Source: Agrobacterium tumefaciens (GTDB taxonomy: Bacteria; Pseudomonadota; Alphaproteobacteria; Rhizobiales; Rhizobiaceae). From it: DNA of 64,000 nucleotides. The position numbers and the translations under genes were made by a program. The stretch covers positions 1,116,001-1,180,000 of the forward strand of contig NZ_CP115841.1 in the NCBI RefSeq assembly GCF_013318015.2, given 5' to 3'. Shown one piece after another: positions 44,670-54,931 of this stretch; position 1 is the stretch's first letter; each line of letters begins with the position of its first letter. The notes under the pieces were generated by a model. The model was not told where the DNA came from. It ran no database searches and worked only from the letters and a program-made list of their open reading frames with translations.

Positions 44670-45299
44670 ATGGTCAGCAGCGAAACGCTCATCAACGCGC
44701 TTACAACACTTCTGGTCACGCTCGATCCGCCCGGTCTCGCGCCCGTATTTCTCGCACTCACGGTTGGAATGACGCGCGACCAGCGCGCCCAGGTGGCTCT
44801 GCGCGGTTCAATCATCGCCTTCGGCATTCTCGCCATCTTCGCCCTTTTCGGTCTCACCATCCTCAACCTTCTCGGCATTTCGCTGGGTGCCTTCCGCATC
44901 GCCGGTGGCCTGCTGCTGTTCTGGATTTCCTTCGAGATGATTTTCGAGAAACGCCAGGAGCGCAAGGAAAAGGCCTCGGAGATCGCCATCACCAAGGACC
45001 ATCTGCACAATCTGGCGGTCTTTCCGCTCGCCTTGCCGTTGATCGCCGGGCCTGGCGCCATTTCCGCGACCGTGCTCCTGGCGGGAACGATGAAGACGAC
45101 GCTCGAAATGGTCGTGCTTATTCTCATCCTCGCCTTCGCCATGGCCCTCGTCTACGCCACCCTGATCGTCTCGGAACGCATGGACCGTTTTCTCGGCAAT
45201 ACCGGCCGCGCGATTCTGACAAGGCTGCTCGGCGTCCTTCTTGCCGCGCTTTCCGTGCAGTTCGTAGTGGACGGCATAAAATCGGCCTTCGCATTCTGA
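44670..45299 (+). CDS. MarC-family integral membrane protein
   Basis: 209 residues from ATG 44670, with GGGGAAAG upstream. Six hydrophobic segments and MarC-family motifs (DPPGLAPVFLALT at the N-terminus, ALPLIAGPGAISA in the middle). Inner membrane; the family has no proven substrate despite the name. Divergent from gyrA. Confidence 0.92.
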   Translation: MVSSETLINALTTLLVTLDPPGLAPVFLALTVGMTRDQRAQVALRGSIIAFGILAIFALFGLTILNLLGISLGAFRIAGGLLLFWISFEMIFEKRQERKEKASEIAITKDHLHNLAVFPLALPLIAGPGAISATVLLAGTMKTTLEMVVLILILAFAMALVYATLIVSERMDRFLGNTGRAILTRLLGVLLAALSVQFVVDGIKSAFAF

Positions 45300-45381
45300 C
45301 GACCATCGGTTCACAACAAAATGCCGCAAACGGCCGGATTTGCGAAAAATCCGCCCTTTGAATCCGGCTCCTGCCTCGGTT

Positions 45382-45399
45382 AAAAGACGCGCGTCTTTT
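45382..45399. repeat. Perfect 18-bp palindrome before the HPP gene
   Basis: AAAAGACGC is followed at once by its inverse GCGTCTTTT and two more T, about 23 bases before the next start codon. It could be the marC terminator or a protein-binding site. Confidence 0.4.
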
Positions 45400-45422
45400 T
45401 TCCGCACCAGAAAGCTCTCTCC

Positions 45423-46571
45423 ATGCGATCCACGCTGCGCCGCCTCATCCCGGATGCCGCTCCCGTCAGTAACCGGGAAAGGCTGCGCGCGGCGGCGGGC
45501 GCCTTCGTCGGCATTTCGCTGACCGGACTTCTGGGCAGCCTTGCTTTCCGCTTAGACCCTACCCTGCCCGCCATGATCGCGCCGATGGGCGCCTCGGCGG
45601 TGCTTTTATTCGCCGTGCCATCCAGCCCCCTTGCGCAGCCCTGGTCGATCCTCTGCGGCAACATCGTGTCGGCTTTCGTGGGCGTGACGGTGGCTCTACT
45701 CGTTCCGGATATTTTCCTTGCCAGCGCGCTTGCCATAAGCCTTGCCATTGCTGCCATGATGGCGCTGCGCTGCCTGCACCCGCCAAGCGGCGCGGTGGCG
45801 CTGACGGCCGTTCTCGGCGGTCCCGCCGTGCATAGTCTCGGCTATGGCTTTATTCTCTGGCCGGTCGCCGGAAACTCGCTCGTCCTTCTCATCCTCGCGC
45901 TCGTTTATAACAATGCCACCGGCCGCGCCTATCCGCACGGCCTGAGGTTGGGAAAGGCCAGCCACGGCACGGCAGACCCGACGCCGATACAGAAAATCGG
46001 CTTTTCCTCAGCCGATCTGAACGAGGTGCTGAAGGAATATGACGAGGTTCTCGATATTGATCGCGATGTGCTGGAGATGATTTTGCGCAAGACGGAATTG
46101 CGCTCCTGGCGCCGCCGCGCCCTCCACCTCGATTGCGCCAGCGTCATGTCACGCGATGTGGTCGGCGTCGCCCCGGATGATAGCCTGCGCCACGCCCATT
46201 CACTGATGCACAACCACCATTTCAAGGCTCTGCCCGTGACCAACGACAGGGCCGAAATCGTCGGCATCGTCACTCAGACGGATTTTCTTGAAAAGGCTAG
46301 CTGGAGACACGGCCGCCCTTCCATCGGTTTCCTGCAGCGCCTGCGCCTTATCCTCTCAGGTGCAAGCGCACCCAACGATACCGTCAAGGATATCATGACA
46401 TCGCCTGTTAGAACCGTGCAGCCGGAAACGGCGATCGAGGAAGCAATCATCCGCTTTGCGGAGGAAGGGCTGCATTACCTGCCGGTGATCGACGCCAACG
46501 GCAAGATGGTGGGTATTCTTTCGCAGTCCGATGTCATGGTTGCGATGCTGGCGGACAAAGCCGCGGTATAG
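45423..46571 (+). CDS. HPP-family membrane protein with tandem CBS domains
   Basis: 382 residues. The N-terminal half has about four membrane segments with the HPP motif (LRCLHPPSGAVALTAV). The C-terminal half carries two CBS domains (MSRDVVGVAPDDSLRHAHSLM ... ALPVTNDRAEIVGIVTQTDF and MTSPVRTVQPETAIEEAI ... YLPVIDANGKMVGILSQSDV), which sense adenine nucleotides. HPP proteins have been linked to nitrite or other anion transport in plants; function here is open. Confidence 0.9.
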   Translation: MRSTLRRLIPDAAPVSNRERLRAAAGAFVGISLTGLLGSLAFRLDPTLPAMIAPMGASAVLLFAVPSSPLAQPWSILCGNIVSAFVGVTVALLVPDIFLASALAISLAIAAMMALRCLHPPSGAVALTAVLGGPAVHSLGYGFILWPVAGNSLVLLILALVYNNATGRAYPHGLRLGKASHGTADPTPIQKIGFSSADLNEVLKEYDEVLDIDRDVLEMILRKTELRSWRRRALHLDCASVMSRDVVGVAPDDSLRHAHSLMHNHHFKALPVTNDRAEIVGIVTQTDFLEKASWRHGRPSIGFLQRLRLILSGASAPNDTVKDIMTSPVRTVQPETAIEEAIIRFAEEGLHYLPVIDANGKMVGILSQSDVMVAMLADKAAV

Positions 46572-46636
46572 GTCGCCGCGACCTTGAAGCGGGCAACCGG
46601 TTCGACCGGCCCCCGCCCCGTCAATCACGGTCCCGA

Positions 46637-47170
46637 TCAGAACGGGATATCGTCGTCCATGTCACTGGAGAAGCCGCCGGAAGGCTGGCTGCCGCCACGC
46701 GAGGCACCGCCGCGGGCCGCCGGCTGCTGGTCGTAACCGCCACCGTAGTTACCGCCGCCACTGCCGTAATCTCCACCGCCGATGTCGCCACCGCTGCGGC
46801 TGCCGCCGCCACCTTCCCCGCGACCGTCGAGCATCGTCAGCGTGGAGTTGAAGCCCTGCAGTACCACTTCGGTGGAGTAACGGTCGTTACCGGTCTGGTC
46901 CTGCCACTTGCGCGTCTGCAGCTGGCCTTCAATATAGAGCTTGGCGCCCTTTTTCACATATTGTTCAACAACCTTGCACAGGCCTTCGTTGAAAACGACG
47001 ACCGTGTGCCATTCTGTCTTTTCCTTGCGCTCGCCGCTGTTGCGGTCCCGCCACGTCTCTGAGGTGGCGATACGCAGATTGGCGATCGGACGGCCGTCCT
47101 GCGTCCGGCGAATTTCGGGATCGGCGCCAACGTTCCCAATCAGAATTACCTTGTTTACGCTACCAGCCAT
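46637..47170 (-). CDS. ssb: Single-stranded DNA-binding protein
   Basis: 177 residues from ATG 47170 ([20 protein letters not shown]). OB-fold to about residue 110, then a long Gly-rich linker ([18 protein letters not shown]) and the conserved acidic tip DMDDDIPF that recruits repair partners. Binds ssDNA as a tetramer. Divergent from uvrA with a shared SOS box. Confidence 0.97.
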   Translation of the reverse strand: MAGSVNKVILIGNVGADPEIRRTQDGRPIANLRIATSETWRDRNSGERKEKTEWHTVVVFNEGLCKVVEQYVKKGAKLYIEGQLQTRKWQDQTGNDRYSTEVVLQGFNSTLTMLDGRGEGGGGSRSGGDIGGGDYGSGGGNYGGGYDQQPAARGGASRGGSQPSGGFSSDMDDDIPF

Positions 47171-47327
47171 CTCGTCATCCTGTCCGCCAGCCATCGTGAC
47201 CGGCAATTGCATTTCAAAAAATCCCGCACACAATAACCATCGCCGCCCGCAAAGGGCACCGCAACGGGGAACAATCCACAGCGAATAATCCTGACTTTTT
47301 CAGAGAGTATATTCGCACTTGCAATTT

Positions 47328-47342
47328 GTTCCTTTTTTGTTC
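47328..47342. promoter_or_regulatory. LexA (SOS) box between ssb and uvrA
   Basis: GTTC (47328-47331), seven bases, GTTC (47339-47342): an exact match to the alphaproteobacterial LexA direct-repeat site. It lies between the divergent ssb and uvrA, both expected SOS genes. The 308-base gap shows nothing else I recognise. Confidence 0.88.
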
Positions 47343-47477
47343 TATTAAATCACGAAATTCGAGTCAAGTGAGCCGAAAAGCCATCGATCGATAGGGAATA
47401 AACCTCGACACGTCCGGTTGCGTCACTACATAAGGACGCGCCGCCATCAGGCCTGTTAATTTTGTCCGAGCTTTATC

Positions 47478-50399
47478 ATGAGTGAACTGAAGACGATTTC
47501 CATCCGTGGTGCCCGTGAGCATAACCTCAAGGGTATCGATCTGGATCTACCGCGCAATAAGCTGATCGTCATGACCGGGCTCTCCGGCTCGGGCAAGTCG
47601 TCGCTTGCCTTCGACACAATCTATGCCGAGGGCCAGCGCCGTTATGTCGAGAGCCTCTCGGCCTATGCGCGCCAGTTCCTCGAAATGATGCAGAAGCCGG
47701 ATGTAGACCGCATCGAGGGTCTTTCTCCAGCGATTTCCATCGAGCAGAAAACCACCTCGAAGAACCCGCGCTCCACGGTCGGCACGGTCACGGAAATCTA
47801 CGACTATATGCGCCTGCTGTTTGCGCGTGTCGGCGTGCCTTACTCGCCGGCGACGGGCCTGCCGATCGAGAGCCAGACGGTCAGCCAGATGGTCGACCGT
47901 ATCCTTGCCTTCGAGGAAGGCACGCGCCTTTATATTCTCGCGCCGATCGTGCGCGGCCGCAAAGGCGAATATAAAAAGGAACTCGCCGAGCTGATGAAGA
48001 AGGGCTTCCAGCGCGTCAAGGTGGATGGCCAGTTCTACGAGATCGCTGACGTTCCCGTCCTCGACAAGAAGTACAAACACGATATCGATGTGGTGGTGGA
48101 CCGCGCCGTCGTGCGCCCGGACATGGCAGCACGCCTTGCCGACAGTCTCGAGACCTGCCTCAAGCTAGCCGACGGGTTGGCAGTGGCCGAATTTGCCGAC
48201 AAGCCCCTGCCGCCGGAAGAAACCTCGGCTGGCGGCTCCGCAAACAAATCGCTCAATGAGACCCACGAGCGTATGCTGTTTTCGGAAAAATTCGCCTGCC
48301 CGGTCTCCGGCTTCACCATCCCGGAAATCGAGCCCCGGCTTTTTTCCTTCAACAATCCCTTCGGCGCCTGCCCCACCTGTGACGGTCTCGGCTCGCAGCA
48401 GAAGGTGGACGAAAACCTGATCGTGCCCGAACCTGCACGCACCCTGCGGGATGGCGCGATCGCCCCCTGGGCCAAGTCGTCTTCCCCCTATTACAACCAG
48501 ACGCTGGAGGCGCTGGGCAAGGCCTTCGGTTTCAAGCTGTCAAGCAAATGGACGGACCTTTCGAAAGAGGCGCAGCACGCCATTCTCCAGGGCACTGACG
48601 ACAAGATCGAGTTCAACTATCAGGACGGCGCGCGCTCCTACAAGACGGTGAAGAATTTCGAAGGCATCGTTCCCAATCTGGAGCGTCGCTGGAAAGAGAC
48701 CGACAGCGCCTGGGCGCGCGAGGAAATCGAGCGTTATATGTCGGCGGCCCCCTGCCCGGACTGCGCCGGCTATCGCCTGAAGCCGGAAGCGCTCGCCGTC
48801 AAGATCAACAGGATGCACATCGGCGAAGTCACCCAGATGTCGATCCGTATGGCACGCGACTGGTTCGAGACGCTGCCGGAAAATCTGAACGCCAAACAGA
48901 ACGAGATCGCGGTTCGCATTCTCAAGGAAATCCGCGAACGTCTGCGATTCCTCAACGATGTCGGGCTGGATTATCTCAGCCTGTCACGCAATTCCGGCAC
49001 GCTTTCCGGCGGAGAAAGCCAGCGCATCCGGCTTGCTTCGCAGATCGGCTCCGGCCTCACCGGCGTTCTCTATGTTCTGGATGAGCCGTCCATCGGCCTG
49101 CATCAGCGTGACAATGCCCGCCTGCTCGATACGCTGAAACATCTGCGTGATATCGGCAATACCGTGATTGTGGTCGAACACGACGAGGATGCCATTCTGA
49201 CGGCGGATTACGTTGTCGATATCGGCCCCGCCGCCGGCATTCACGGCGGTCAGGTGATCGCCGAAGGCACGCCACAGGAGGTCATGGCCAATCCGAAATC
49301 GCTGACCGGCAAATATCTATCCGGCGAACTTGGCGTCGCCGTGCCGGCAGAACGCCGCAAGCCGAAAAAGGGCCGCGAAATCAAGGTTTTTGGCGCACGC
49401 GGCAACAACCTGAAGAATGTTACTGCGGCCGTTCCCCTTGGCGTTTTCACCGCTGTTACCGGCGTGTCGGGTGGTGGCAAATCCACCTTCCTGATCGAGA
49501 CGCTCTATAAGTCGGCAGCACGCCGCGTGATGGGCGCGCGCGAAATTCCGGCCGAGCATGACCGCATCGATGGTTTCGAATTCATCGACAAGGTGATCGA
49601 TATCGACCAGTCGCCAATCGGCCGCACGCCACGATCAAACCCCGCCACCTACACCGGCGCATTTACGCCGATCCGTGACTGGTTCGCCGGTCTGCCGGAG
49701 GCGAAGGCGCGCGGTTATGCACCTGGCCGTTTCTCCTTCAACGTCAAGGGCGGACGCTGCGAAGCCTGCCAGGGCGACGGCGTCATCAAGATCGAGATGC
49801 ACTTCCTGCCGGATGTCTATGTCACCTGCGACGTCTGCCACGGCAAGCGTTATAATCGCGAGACGCTGGACGTGACCTTCAAGGGCAAGTCCATTGCAGA
49901 CGTGCTTGATATGACGGTGGAAGAAGGCGTTGAATTCTTCGCCGCCGTTCCGGCCGTGCGTGACAAGCTGCAAGCGCTGTTCGATGTCGGCCTTGGTTAC
50001 ATCAAGGTCGGCCAGCAGGCCAATACGCTCTCCGGCGGCGAGGCGCAGCGCGTCAAGCTCGCCAAGGAACTGTCGAAACGCTCCACCGGCCGCACGCTCT
50101 ACATTCTCGATGAGCCGACGACGGGTCTCCATTTCCACGACGTCAACAAGCTTCTGGAAATGCTGCAGGCGCTCGTGGATCAGGGCAATTCCGTCGTGGT
50201 AATCGAGCACAATCTCGAAGTCATCAAGACGGCCGACTGGATCATCGATATTGGCCCAGAAGGCGGCACGGGCGGCGGCGAAGTGGTGGCAACCGGAACG
50301 CCGGAAGACATCGTCAAGAACGAGCGCTCCTATACCGGCCATTTCCTGAAGGAACTTCTGGAACGGCGGCCAGCCGGAAAACGCGAGGCTGCGGAGTAA
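47478..50399 (+). CDS. uvrA: Excinuclease ABC subunit A
   Basis: 973 residues. Two ABC modules with Walker [13 protein letters not shown] (near 31) and [10 protein letters not shown] (near 660), signatures [12 protein letters not shown] and [11 protein letters not shown], and zinc sites with [17 protein letters not shown] and [16 protein letters not shown]. Recognises DNA lesions for nucleotide excision repair with UvrB. Controlled by the SOS box upstream. Confidence 0.98.
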   Translation: MSELKTISIRGAREHNLKGIDLDLPRNKLIVMTGLSGSGKSSLAFDTIYAEGQRRYVESLSAYARQFLEMMQKPDVDRIEGLSPAISIEQKTTSKNPRSTVGTVTEIYDYMRLLFARVGVPYSPATGLPIESQTVSQMVDRILAFEEGTRLYILAPIVRGRKGEYKKELAELMKKGFQRVKVDGQFYEIADVPVLDKKYKHDIDVVVDRAVVRPDMAARLADSLETCLKLADGLAVAEFADKPLPPEETSAGGSANKSLNETHERMLFSEKFACPVSGFTIPEIEPRLFSFNNPFGACPTCDGLGSQQKVDENLIVPEPARTLRDGAIAPWAKSSSPYYNQTLEALGKAFGFKLSSKWTDLSKEAQHAILQGTDDKIEFNYQDGARSYKTVKNFEGIVPNLERRWKETDSAWAREEIERYMSAAPCPDCAGYRLKPEALAVKINRMHIGEVTQMSIRMARDWFETLPENLNAKQNEIAVRILKEIRERLRFLNDVGLDYLSLSRNSGTLSGGESQRIRLASQIGSGLTGVLYVLDEPSIGLHQRDNARLLDTLKHLRDIGNTVIVVEHDEDAILTADYVVDIGPAAGIHGGQVIAEGTPQEVMANPKSLTGKYLSGELGVAVPAERRKPKKGREIKVFGARGNNLKNVTAAVPLGVFTAVTGVSGGGKSTFLIETLYKSAARRVMGAREIPAEHDRIDGFEFIDKVIDIDQSPIGRTPRSNPATYTGAFTPIRDWFAGLPEAKARGYAPGRFSFNVKGGRCEACQGDGVIKIEMHFLPDVYVTCDVCHGKRYNRETLDVTFKGKSIADVLDMTVEEGVEFFAAVPAVRDKLQALFDVGLGYIKVGQQANTLSGGEAQRVKLAKELSKRSTGRTLYILDEPTTGLHFHDVNKLLEMLQALVDQGNSVVVIEHNLEVIKTADWIIDIGPEGGTGGGEVVATGTPEDIVKNERSYTGHFLKELLERRPAGKREAAE

Positions 50400-50455
50400 T
50401 CCGCACCTTTCGCAGCAAGGGTACGTAAGGCCGATAGCCCGAGGAGGAACAGTAT

Positions 50456-51256
50456 ATGTCGACATCAGGCACGATCCGCACCGGTATCGGCGGCTGGACT
50501 TTCGAGCCGTGGGAAGGCACGTTTTATCCGGAAAAACTGCCGAAGAAACGCCAGCTGGAACATGCCAGCCGGCAATTGACGGCGATCGAGGTGAACGGCA
50601 CCTATTATAGCAGCCAGAAACCCGAGACCTTCGCCAAATGGGCGGCGGACGTGCCTGAGGATTTCGTTTTCTCCCTGAAGGCAAGCCGCTTCGTCACCAA
50701 CCGCAAGGTCCTGGCCGAGGCGGGTGAATCCATGACGAAGTTCCTGACACAGGGGCTGACGGAGCTCGGCCACCATCTCGGCCCGATTCTCTGGCAATTC
50801 GCGCCGACTAAAAAATTCGACGCCGAGGATTTCGGGGCGTTTCTGGCATTGCTGCCCGAAAAACAGGACGGCATCAGCCTTCGCCACGTGGTCGAAGTGC
50901 GAAACCCGACATTTCAGGTGCCGGAATTCATCGATCTTCTCGCCAAACACAAGGTCGCGGTCGTCTGCGCCGACCATCACGATTATCCGATGCTGCCTGA
51001 CGTAACTGCCGATTTCGTCTATTGCCGCCTGCAAAAGGGCGAAGACGATATCGAGACCTGTTATCCGAAGGCCGAGATTGACCATTGGGTAAAACGGGTC
51101 AAGACCTATGCGGCGGGCGGTGTTCCGGATGACCTGCCGCTGATCGCTCCCGATAGAAAAGTCGATAAGACCCCTCGCGATGTCTTCGCTTTCTTCATCA
51201 CCGGCGGCAAGGTCAATGCACCAAACGGCGCACAGGTATTGCAGAAATTGGTCTGA
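50456..51256 (+). CDS. DUF72 family protein
   Basis: 266 residues. DUF72 TIM-barrel pattern: GIGGWTFEPWEGTFYP at the start, AIEVNGTYY, FVFSLKASRFVTN, ILWQFAPTKKF. Function unknown in the family. GAGGAGGAACAG precedes the ATG. Convergent with dusA, five bases between stops. Confidence 0.92.
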   Translation: MSTSGTIRTGIGGWTFEPWEGTFYPEKLPKKRQLEHASRQLTAIEVNGTYYSSQKPETFAKWAADVPEDFVFSLKASRFVTNRKVLAEAGESMTKFLTQGLTELGHHLGPILWQFAPTKKFDAEDFGAFLALLPEKQDGISLRHVVEVRNPTFQVPEFIDLLAKHKVAVVCADHHDYPMLPDVTADFVYCRLQKGEDDIETCYPKAEIDHWVKRVKTYAAGGVPDDLPLIAPDRKVDKTPRDVFAFFITGGKVNAPNGAQVLQKLV

Positions 51257-51261
51257 CTGGC

Positions 51262-52272
51262 TCAGCCAGCCATTTCTTTCGCCGGGTTGAAATCGACTGC
51301 CGCGAACGCCGCCTCGATCACCTCGGTTCCAGCGCCCGGCCGTGTGGCGTCGCTGGAAAGGATTTGCCGGAAACGGCGCGCGCCGGGCATGCCCTGAAAC
51401 AGGCCGACCATGTGACGGGTAACGTGGTTAAGGCGCCCGCCAGCGGCAATGTAGTCGGCGGCGTAGGCCATCATCGCATCACGCAGCCCCATCCAGTCAG
51501 CTTGCTGGGCCTCTTCGCCATAAATGCGATGGTCGACATCGGCAAGGATGGACGTATTGTGATAGGCCGCACGGCCAAGCATCACGCCGTCCATATGGTG
51601 CAGATGGAGGCTTGCCTGATCGAGATCGGAGATACCGCCGTTGATGCCGATGAAGATGTCAGGATTTTCCCGCTTCATGCGATAGACGAGATCATAATCG
51701 AGCGGCGGCACCTCACGGTTTTCCTTCGGCGAAAGCCCTTGCAACCAAGCCTTGCGCGCATGGATCCAGACCGCATCCGCGCCCGCCGCCACAACCCGCG
51801 AAAGAAAATCCGGCAGCACGGCTTCCGGCTCCTGATCGTCCACGCCGATGCGGCATTTGACCGTGACTGGCACCTTCGCAACGGCCTTCATCGCCGTCAC
51901 GCATTGCGCGACAATCTCGGGCTCGCGCATCAGACATGCGCCGAAAGTGCCGGATTGCACCCGGTCCGAAGGACAGCCGACATTAAGGTTGATCTCGTCA
52001 TAGCCATAATCGCCGGCGATCCGCACCGCCTCCGAAAGCTTGACCGGATCCGACCCACCGAGTTGCAATGCGACCGGATGTTCCTGAGTGTGATAGTTGA
52101 GCAACCTGTCGCGCTGGCCATGGATGATGGCGTCGGCAACGATCATTTCCGTATAAAGCAGCGCACGCTTCGACAATTGCCGGTGCAGAAATCTGCACCT
52201 CGTGTCCGTCCAATCGATCATCGGGGCCACGGCAAAGATTTTTTCGCCGTTTGCAAGCGCTTGTCTGTACAT
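51262..52272 (-). CDS. dusA: tRNA-dihydrouridine(20/20a) synthase
   Basis: 336 residues. FMN-dependent TIM barrel: APMIDWTDTRCRFLHR at the start, catalytic Cys in NLNVGCPSDRVQSGTFGACLM, CRIGVDDQE, and INGGISDLDQ for flavin binding. Reduces uridine 20/20a in the tRNA D-loop. Monocistronic. Confidence 0.95.
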   Translation of the reverse strand: MYRQALANGEKIFAVAPMIDWTDTRCRFLHRQLSKRALLYTEMIVADAIIHGQRDRLLNYHTQEHPVALQLGGSDPVKLSEAVRIAGDYGYDEINLNVGCPSDRVQSGTFGACLMREPEIVAQCVTAMKAVAKVPVTVKCRIGVDDQEPEAVLPDFLSRVVAAGADAVWIHARKAWLQGLSPKENREVPPLDYDLVYRMKRENPDIFIGINGGISDLDQASLHLHHMDGVMLGRAAYHNTSILADVDHRIYGEEAQQADWMGLRDAMMAYAADYIAAGGRLNHVTRHMVGLFQGMPGARRFRQILSSDATRPGAGTEVIEAAFAAVDFNPAKEMAG

Positions 52273-52411
52273 GAATTAACCTCTTTGCGGCGGCTTCTAC
52301 AGCAAAGGACCGCAAAAAGCCAGTTTTGCAGCTGCGGTCATTTTGAACTGGAAATCACCCAGGAATCGCGGGACAAGACTTGCAGTTCTAAAAAAGACGA
52401 CAGGAAATCCC

Positions 52412-53101
52412 ATGGCCGCCACCGTCATTCCAGTTCCAGAACCCGTTCTTCTGCCTGTAGAGGGCACAAACGAGATGTTCCCCGTGCGGCGGGTCTATTG
52501 TGTCGGCCGCAATTATGCCGATCACGCCATCGAGATGGGCCACGATCCTTCAAGGGAACCGCCGTTTTATTTCCAGAAAAATCCGGACAACCTTCTGCCT
52601 GCGGGTCGGGATTTCCCCTACCCTTCGCTTTCGTCGAACGTGCATTACGAAGTCGAATGCGTCGTGGTGTTGAAAAGCGGCGGTGCGGATATTCTGGCAA
52701 GCGATGCGCTGGGCCACGTCTGGGGTTACGCGGTTGGCATCGATATGACACGCCGCGACCTTCAGGATGGTTTGAAGAAGATGGGACGCTCGTGGGAGGG
52801 CGCAAAAGCGTTCGAATATTCCGCGCCGGTCTCCGCCATCGTTCCCGCAGACAAGATCGGCCATCCGTCGACCGGTGCGATCTGGCTCGATGTCAATGGT
52901 GAGCGCAAGCAGACAGGCGATCTGGCGCAGATGATCTGGAAAGTGCCGGAAGTGATTGCCGAGCTTTCCAAGCTGTTCACGCTTGCCGCTGGGGATGTCA
53001 TCATGACCGGCACGCCCGCAGGCGTCGGCCCCATTGTGCGCGGCGATCGGATCGAGTGTGGTGTAGACGGTGTCGGCACCCTGTCCGTTACGGTCGCCTG
53101 A
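52412..53101 (+). CDS. Fumarylacetoacetate hydrolase family protein
   Basis: 229 residues from ATG 52412. FAH fold: VYCVGRNYADHAIEMG, EPPFYFQKNPDNLLP, VHYEVECVVVLKSG with metal-binding acidic residues, and GDVIMTGTPAGVGP. Members hydrolyse or decarboxylate 2-oxo acids (fumarylpyruvate, acylpyruvates). Followed after 37 bases by the gamma-carbonic anhydrase gene, probably one transcript. Confidence 0.92.
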   Translation: MAATVIPVPEPVLLPVEGTNEMFPVRRVYCVGRNYADHAIEMGHDPSREPPFYFQKNPDNLLPAGRDFPYPSLSSNVHYEVECVVVLKSGGADILASDALGHVWGYAVGIDMTRRDLQDGLKKMGRSWEGAKAFEYSAPVSAIVPADKIGHPSTGAIWLDVNGERKQTGDLAQMIWKVPEVIAELSKLFTLAAGDVIMTGTPAGVGPIVRGDRIECGVDGVGTLSVTVA

Positions 53102-53138
53102 TCGCTTTCGGCGCATAATCCAAAGGGAGAGAACCGCC

Positions 53139-53672
53139 ATGCCGCTTTATCGCCTCGCAGATCGGGTGCCTCAGACCCCCGCCACGGATCGCTACTGGGT
53201 CGCACCCGATGCGAATGTCATTGGCTCGGTGATACTTGCCGAGGATGTCGGCATCTGGTTCGGCGCGACGCTGCGCGGCGATAATGATCCAATCAGCATC
53301 GGTCGCGGCACCAATATTCAGGACGGCGTGATGGTGCACAGCGATCTCGGTTTTGCCGCCACGATCGGCGAAATGTGCACCATCGGCCACCACGCCATCA
53401 TCCACGGCTGCACCATCGGCGACAATTCGCTCGTCGGCATGGGCGCAACGATCTTGAACGGCGCAAAGATCGGCCGCAACTGCCTGGTCGGCGCCAATGC
53501 GCTGGTGACGGAGGGCAAGGAGTTTCCCGACAATTCCCTGATCGTCGGATCGCCGGCGCGTGCCGTACGAACGCTGGATGACGACGCCGTCGCCAGCATC
53601 CGCCGCTCGGCGGAAAATTACATCGAAAACTGGAAACGTTTTTCGAAGGATCTGGAAGTCATCGAAAAATGA
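53139..53672 (+). CDS. Gamma-carbonic anhydrase-like protein
   Basis: 177 residues. Left-handed beta-helix of hexapeptide repeats (VIGSVILAEDVGIW ... TNIQDGVMVHSD ... GHHAIIHGCTIGD ... GMGATILNGAKIG), with the His ligands expected for metal at MVHSD and GHHAIIHG. It forms trimers; activity may be carbonic anhydrase or a PaaY-like thioesterase. Confidence 0.92.
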   Translation: MPLYRLADRVPQTPATDRYWVAPDANVIGSVILAEDVGIWFGATLRGDNDPISIGRGTNIQDGVMVHSDLGFAATIGEMCTIGHHAIIHGCTIGDNSLVGMGATILNGAKIGRNCLVGANALVTEGKEFPDNSLIVGSPARAVRTLDDDAVASIRRSAENYIENWKRFSKDLEVIEK

Positions 53673-53711
53673 CGGATGGCGGGCAAGAACGCCCGCTGTC
53701 GCCAAACGGTG

Positions 53712-54116
53712 TTACCCCGCGCAGGCGGCACACAGACCACGAATTTCGATAGTGGTCTTTTCCGCCTTGAACTTGCTGTCCTTGACCCAGCGCTCGAGGC
53801 GATGGTCGATCTCGTGATCGTGGAACTCGTTCACCTGGCCGCAGGATTCGCAAATGGCAAAGGCGACGGTGCCATGATGATGCGAGCAGCATTCTGCCTG
53901 CGTGTGGGTGCAGGCAACAAAGGCGTTGAGACTTTCAAGCCGGTGCACGAGACCATATTCCACCAGCTTTTCCAACGCCCGGTAGACCTGCAGCGGCGCG
54001 CGAAAACCATCATCGCGCAGCTTGTCGAGGATCACATAGGCGCTGAGAGGCGCATGCGCATTCGACAAGGCATTCATGACCAGCGACTGGTTTTTGGTAA
54101 GGTTCTGCGCATTCAT
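53712..54116 (-). CDS. zur: Zinc uptake regulator Zur (Fur family)
   Basis: 134 residues. N-terminal winged helix (PLSAYVILDKLRDDGFRAPLQVYRALEKLVEYGLVH). The metal-binding C-terminus has ECCSHHHGT, CESCGQ and the terminal CAAC pair for structural zinc. Represses zinc uptake when zinc is plentiful. Overlaps znuB by four bases as the last gene of znuC-znuB-zur. Confidence 0.95.
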   Translation of the reverse strand: MNAQNLTKNQSLVMNALSNAHAPLSAYVILDKLRDDGFRAPLQVYRALEKLVEYGLVHRLESLNAFVACTHTQAECCSHHHGTVAFAICESCGQVNEFHDHEIDHRLERWVKDSKFKAEKTTIEIRGLCAACAG

Positions 54117-54931
54117 GACTTGCCTCCTTCATCTGCGGAGCGGGAAAAACCCGGTGCCGGCAACAGGCTTATAACGAACAGGATCACGGCGGCAACCACG
54201 ATGGACGGTCCTGATGGCGTGTCGTAACTCAGCGATCCGAACAGGCCGCCAACGACGGCAACCGCTCCAATCACAGACGCGACCACAGCCATCACCTCAG
54301 GCGTGGAAGAAAAACGTCTGGCTGTCGCCGCCGGTATGATGAGCAGCGATGTGATCAACATGATGCCGACCACCTTCATGGCGATGGCGATCACCAGCGC
54401 CATCAACAGCGTGAAGATGAGCTTGGCGCGTTCCGGGTTCAACCCCTCGGCCTCGGCCAACTCGGTATTGACTGTGGAGGCCAGCAGAGATCGCCACAGG
54501 AACACCATGGAAACCAGCACCACCAGCCCGCCGCCCCAGATCAGCGCGATATCGCTGCGGGTAACGGCCAGAATATCCCCGAACAGGAAGGAGACGAGAT
54601 CGATGCGCACCCAGCTCATGAAGGCAACGATGACGAGGCCGATCGCCAGCGCCGAATGAGAGAGTATGCCGAGGAGCGCATCGGCGGAAAGCGCCTGCCG
54701 CCGTTGCAGAAAAATCAGCAGGATCGAAACCGCCGAGGCTACAAGAAAGACGCTGACGATGAGGTTGATCTGCAACAGCAGCGACAGCGCAACGCCAAGC
54801 AGTGCCGAATGGGCCATCGTATCGCCGAAATAGGCCATGCGCCGCCACACAACGAAGCAGCCAAGGGGACCGGCGGTGAGCGCAACACCGATGCCGGCGA
54901 TCATGGCGCGAACGAAGAAATCGTCAAACAT
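54113..54931 (-). CDS. znuB: Zinc ABC transporter permease
   Basis: 272 residues from ATG 54931 (MFDDFFVRAMIAG). ABC-3 family with about eight membrane segments (GCFVVWRRMAYFGDTMAHSALLG, LLIIPAATARRFSSTPEVM). Pore subunit of the ZnuABC importer. Overlaps znuC by eight bases and zur by four. Confidence 0.96.
   Translation of the reverse strand: MFDDFFVRAMIAGIGVALTAGPLGCFVVWRRMAYFGDTMAHSALLGVALSLLLQINLIVSVFLVASAVSILLIFLQRRQALSADALLGILSHSALAIGLVIVAFMSWVRIDLVSFLFGDILAVTRSDIALIWGGGLVVLVSMVFLWRSLLASTVNTELAEAEGLNPERAKLIFTLLMALVIAIAMKVVGIMLITSLLIIPAATARRFSSTPEVMAVVASVIGAVAVVGGLFGSLSYDTPSGPSIVVAAVILFVISLLPAPGFSRSADEGGKS

Noticed and set aside
51364..52902. A 512-codon plus-strand frame over dusA and the FAH-family gene
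   Set aside because: It runs antisense to dusA and out of frame through the FAH gene, both strongly supported.
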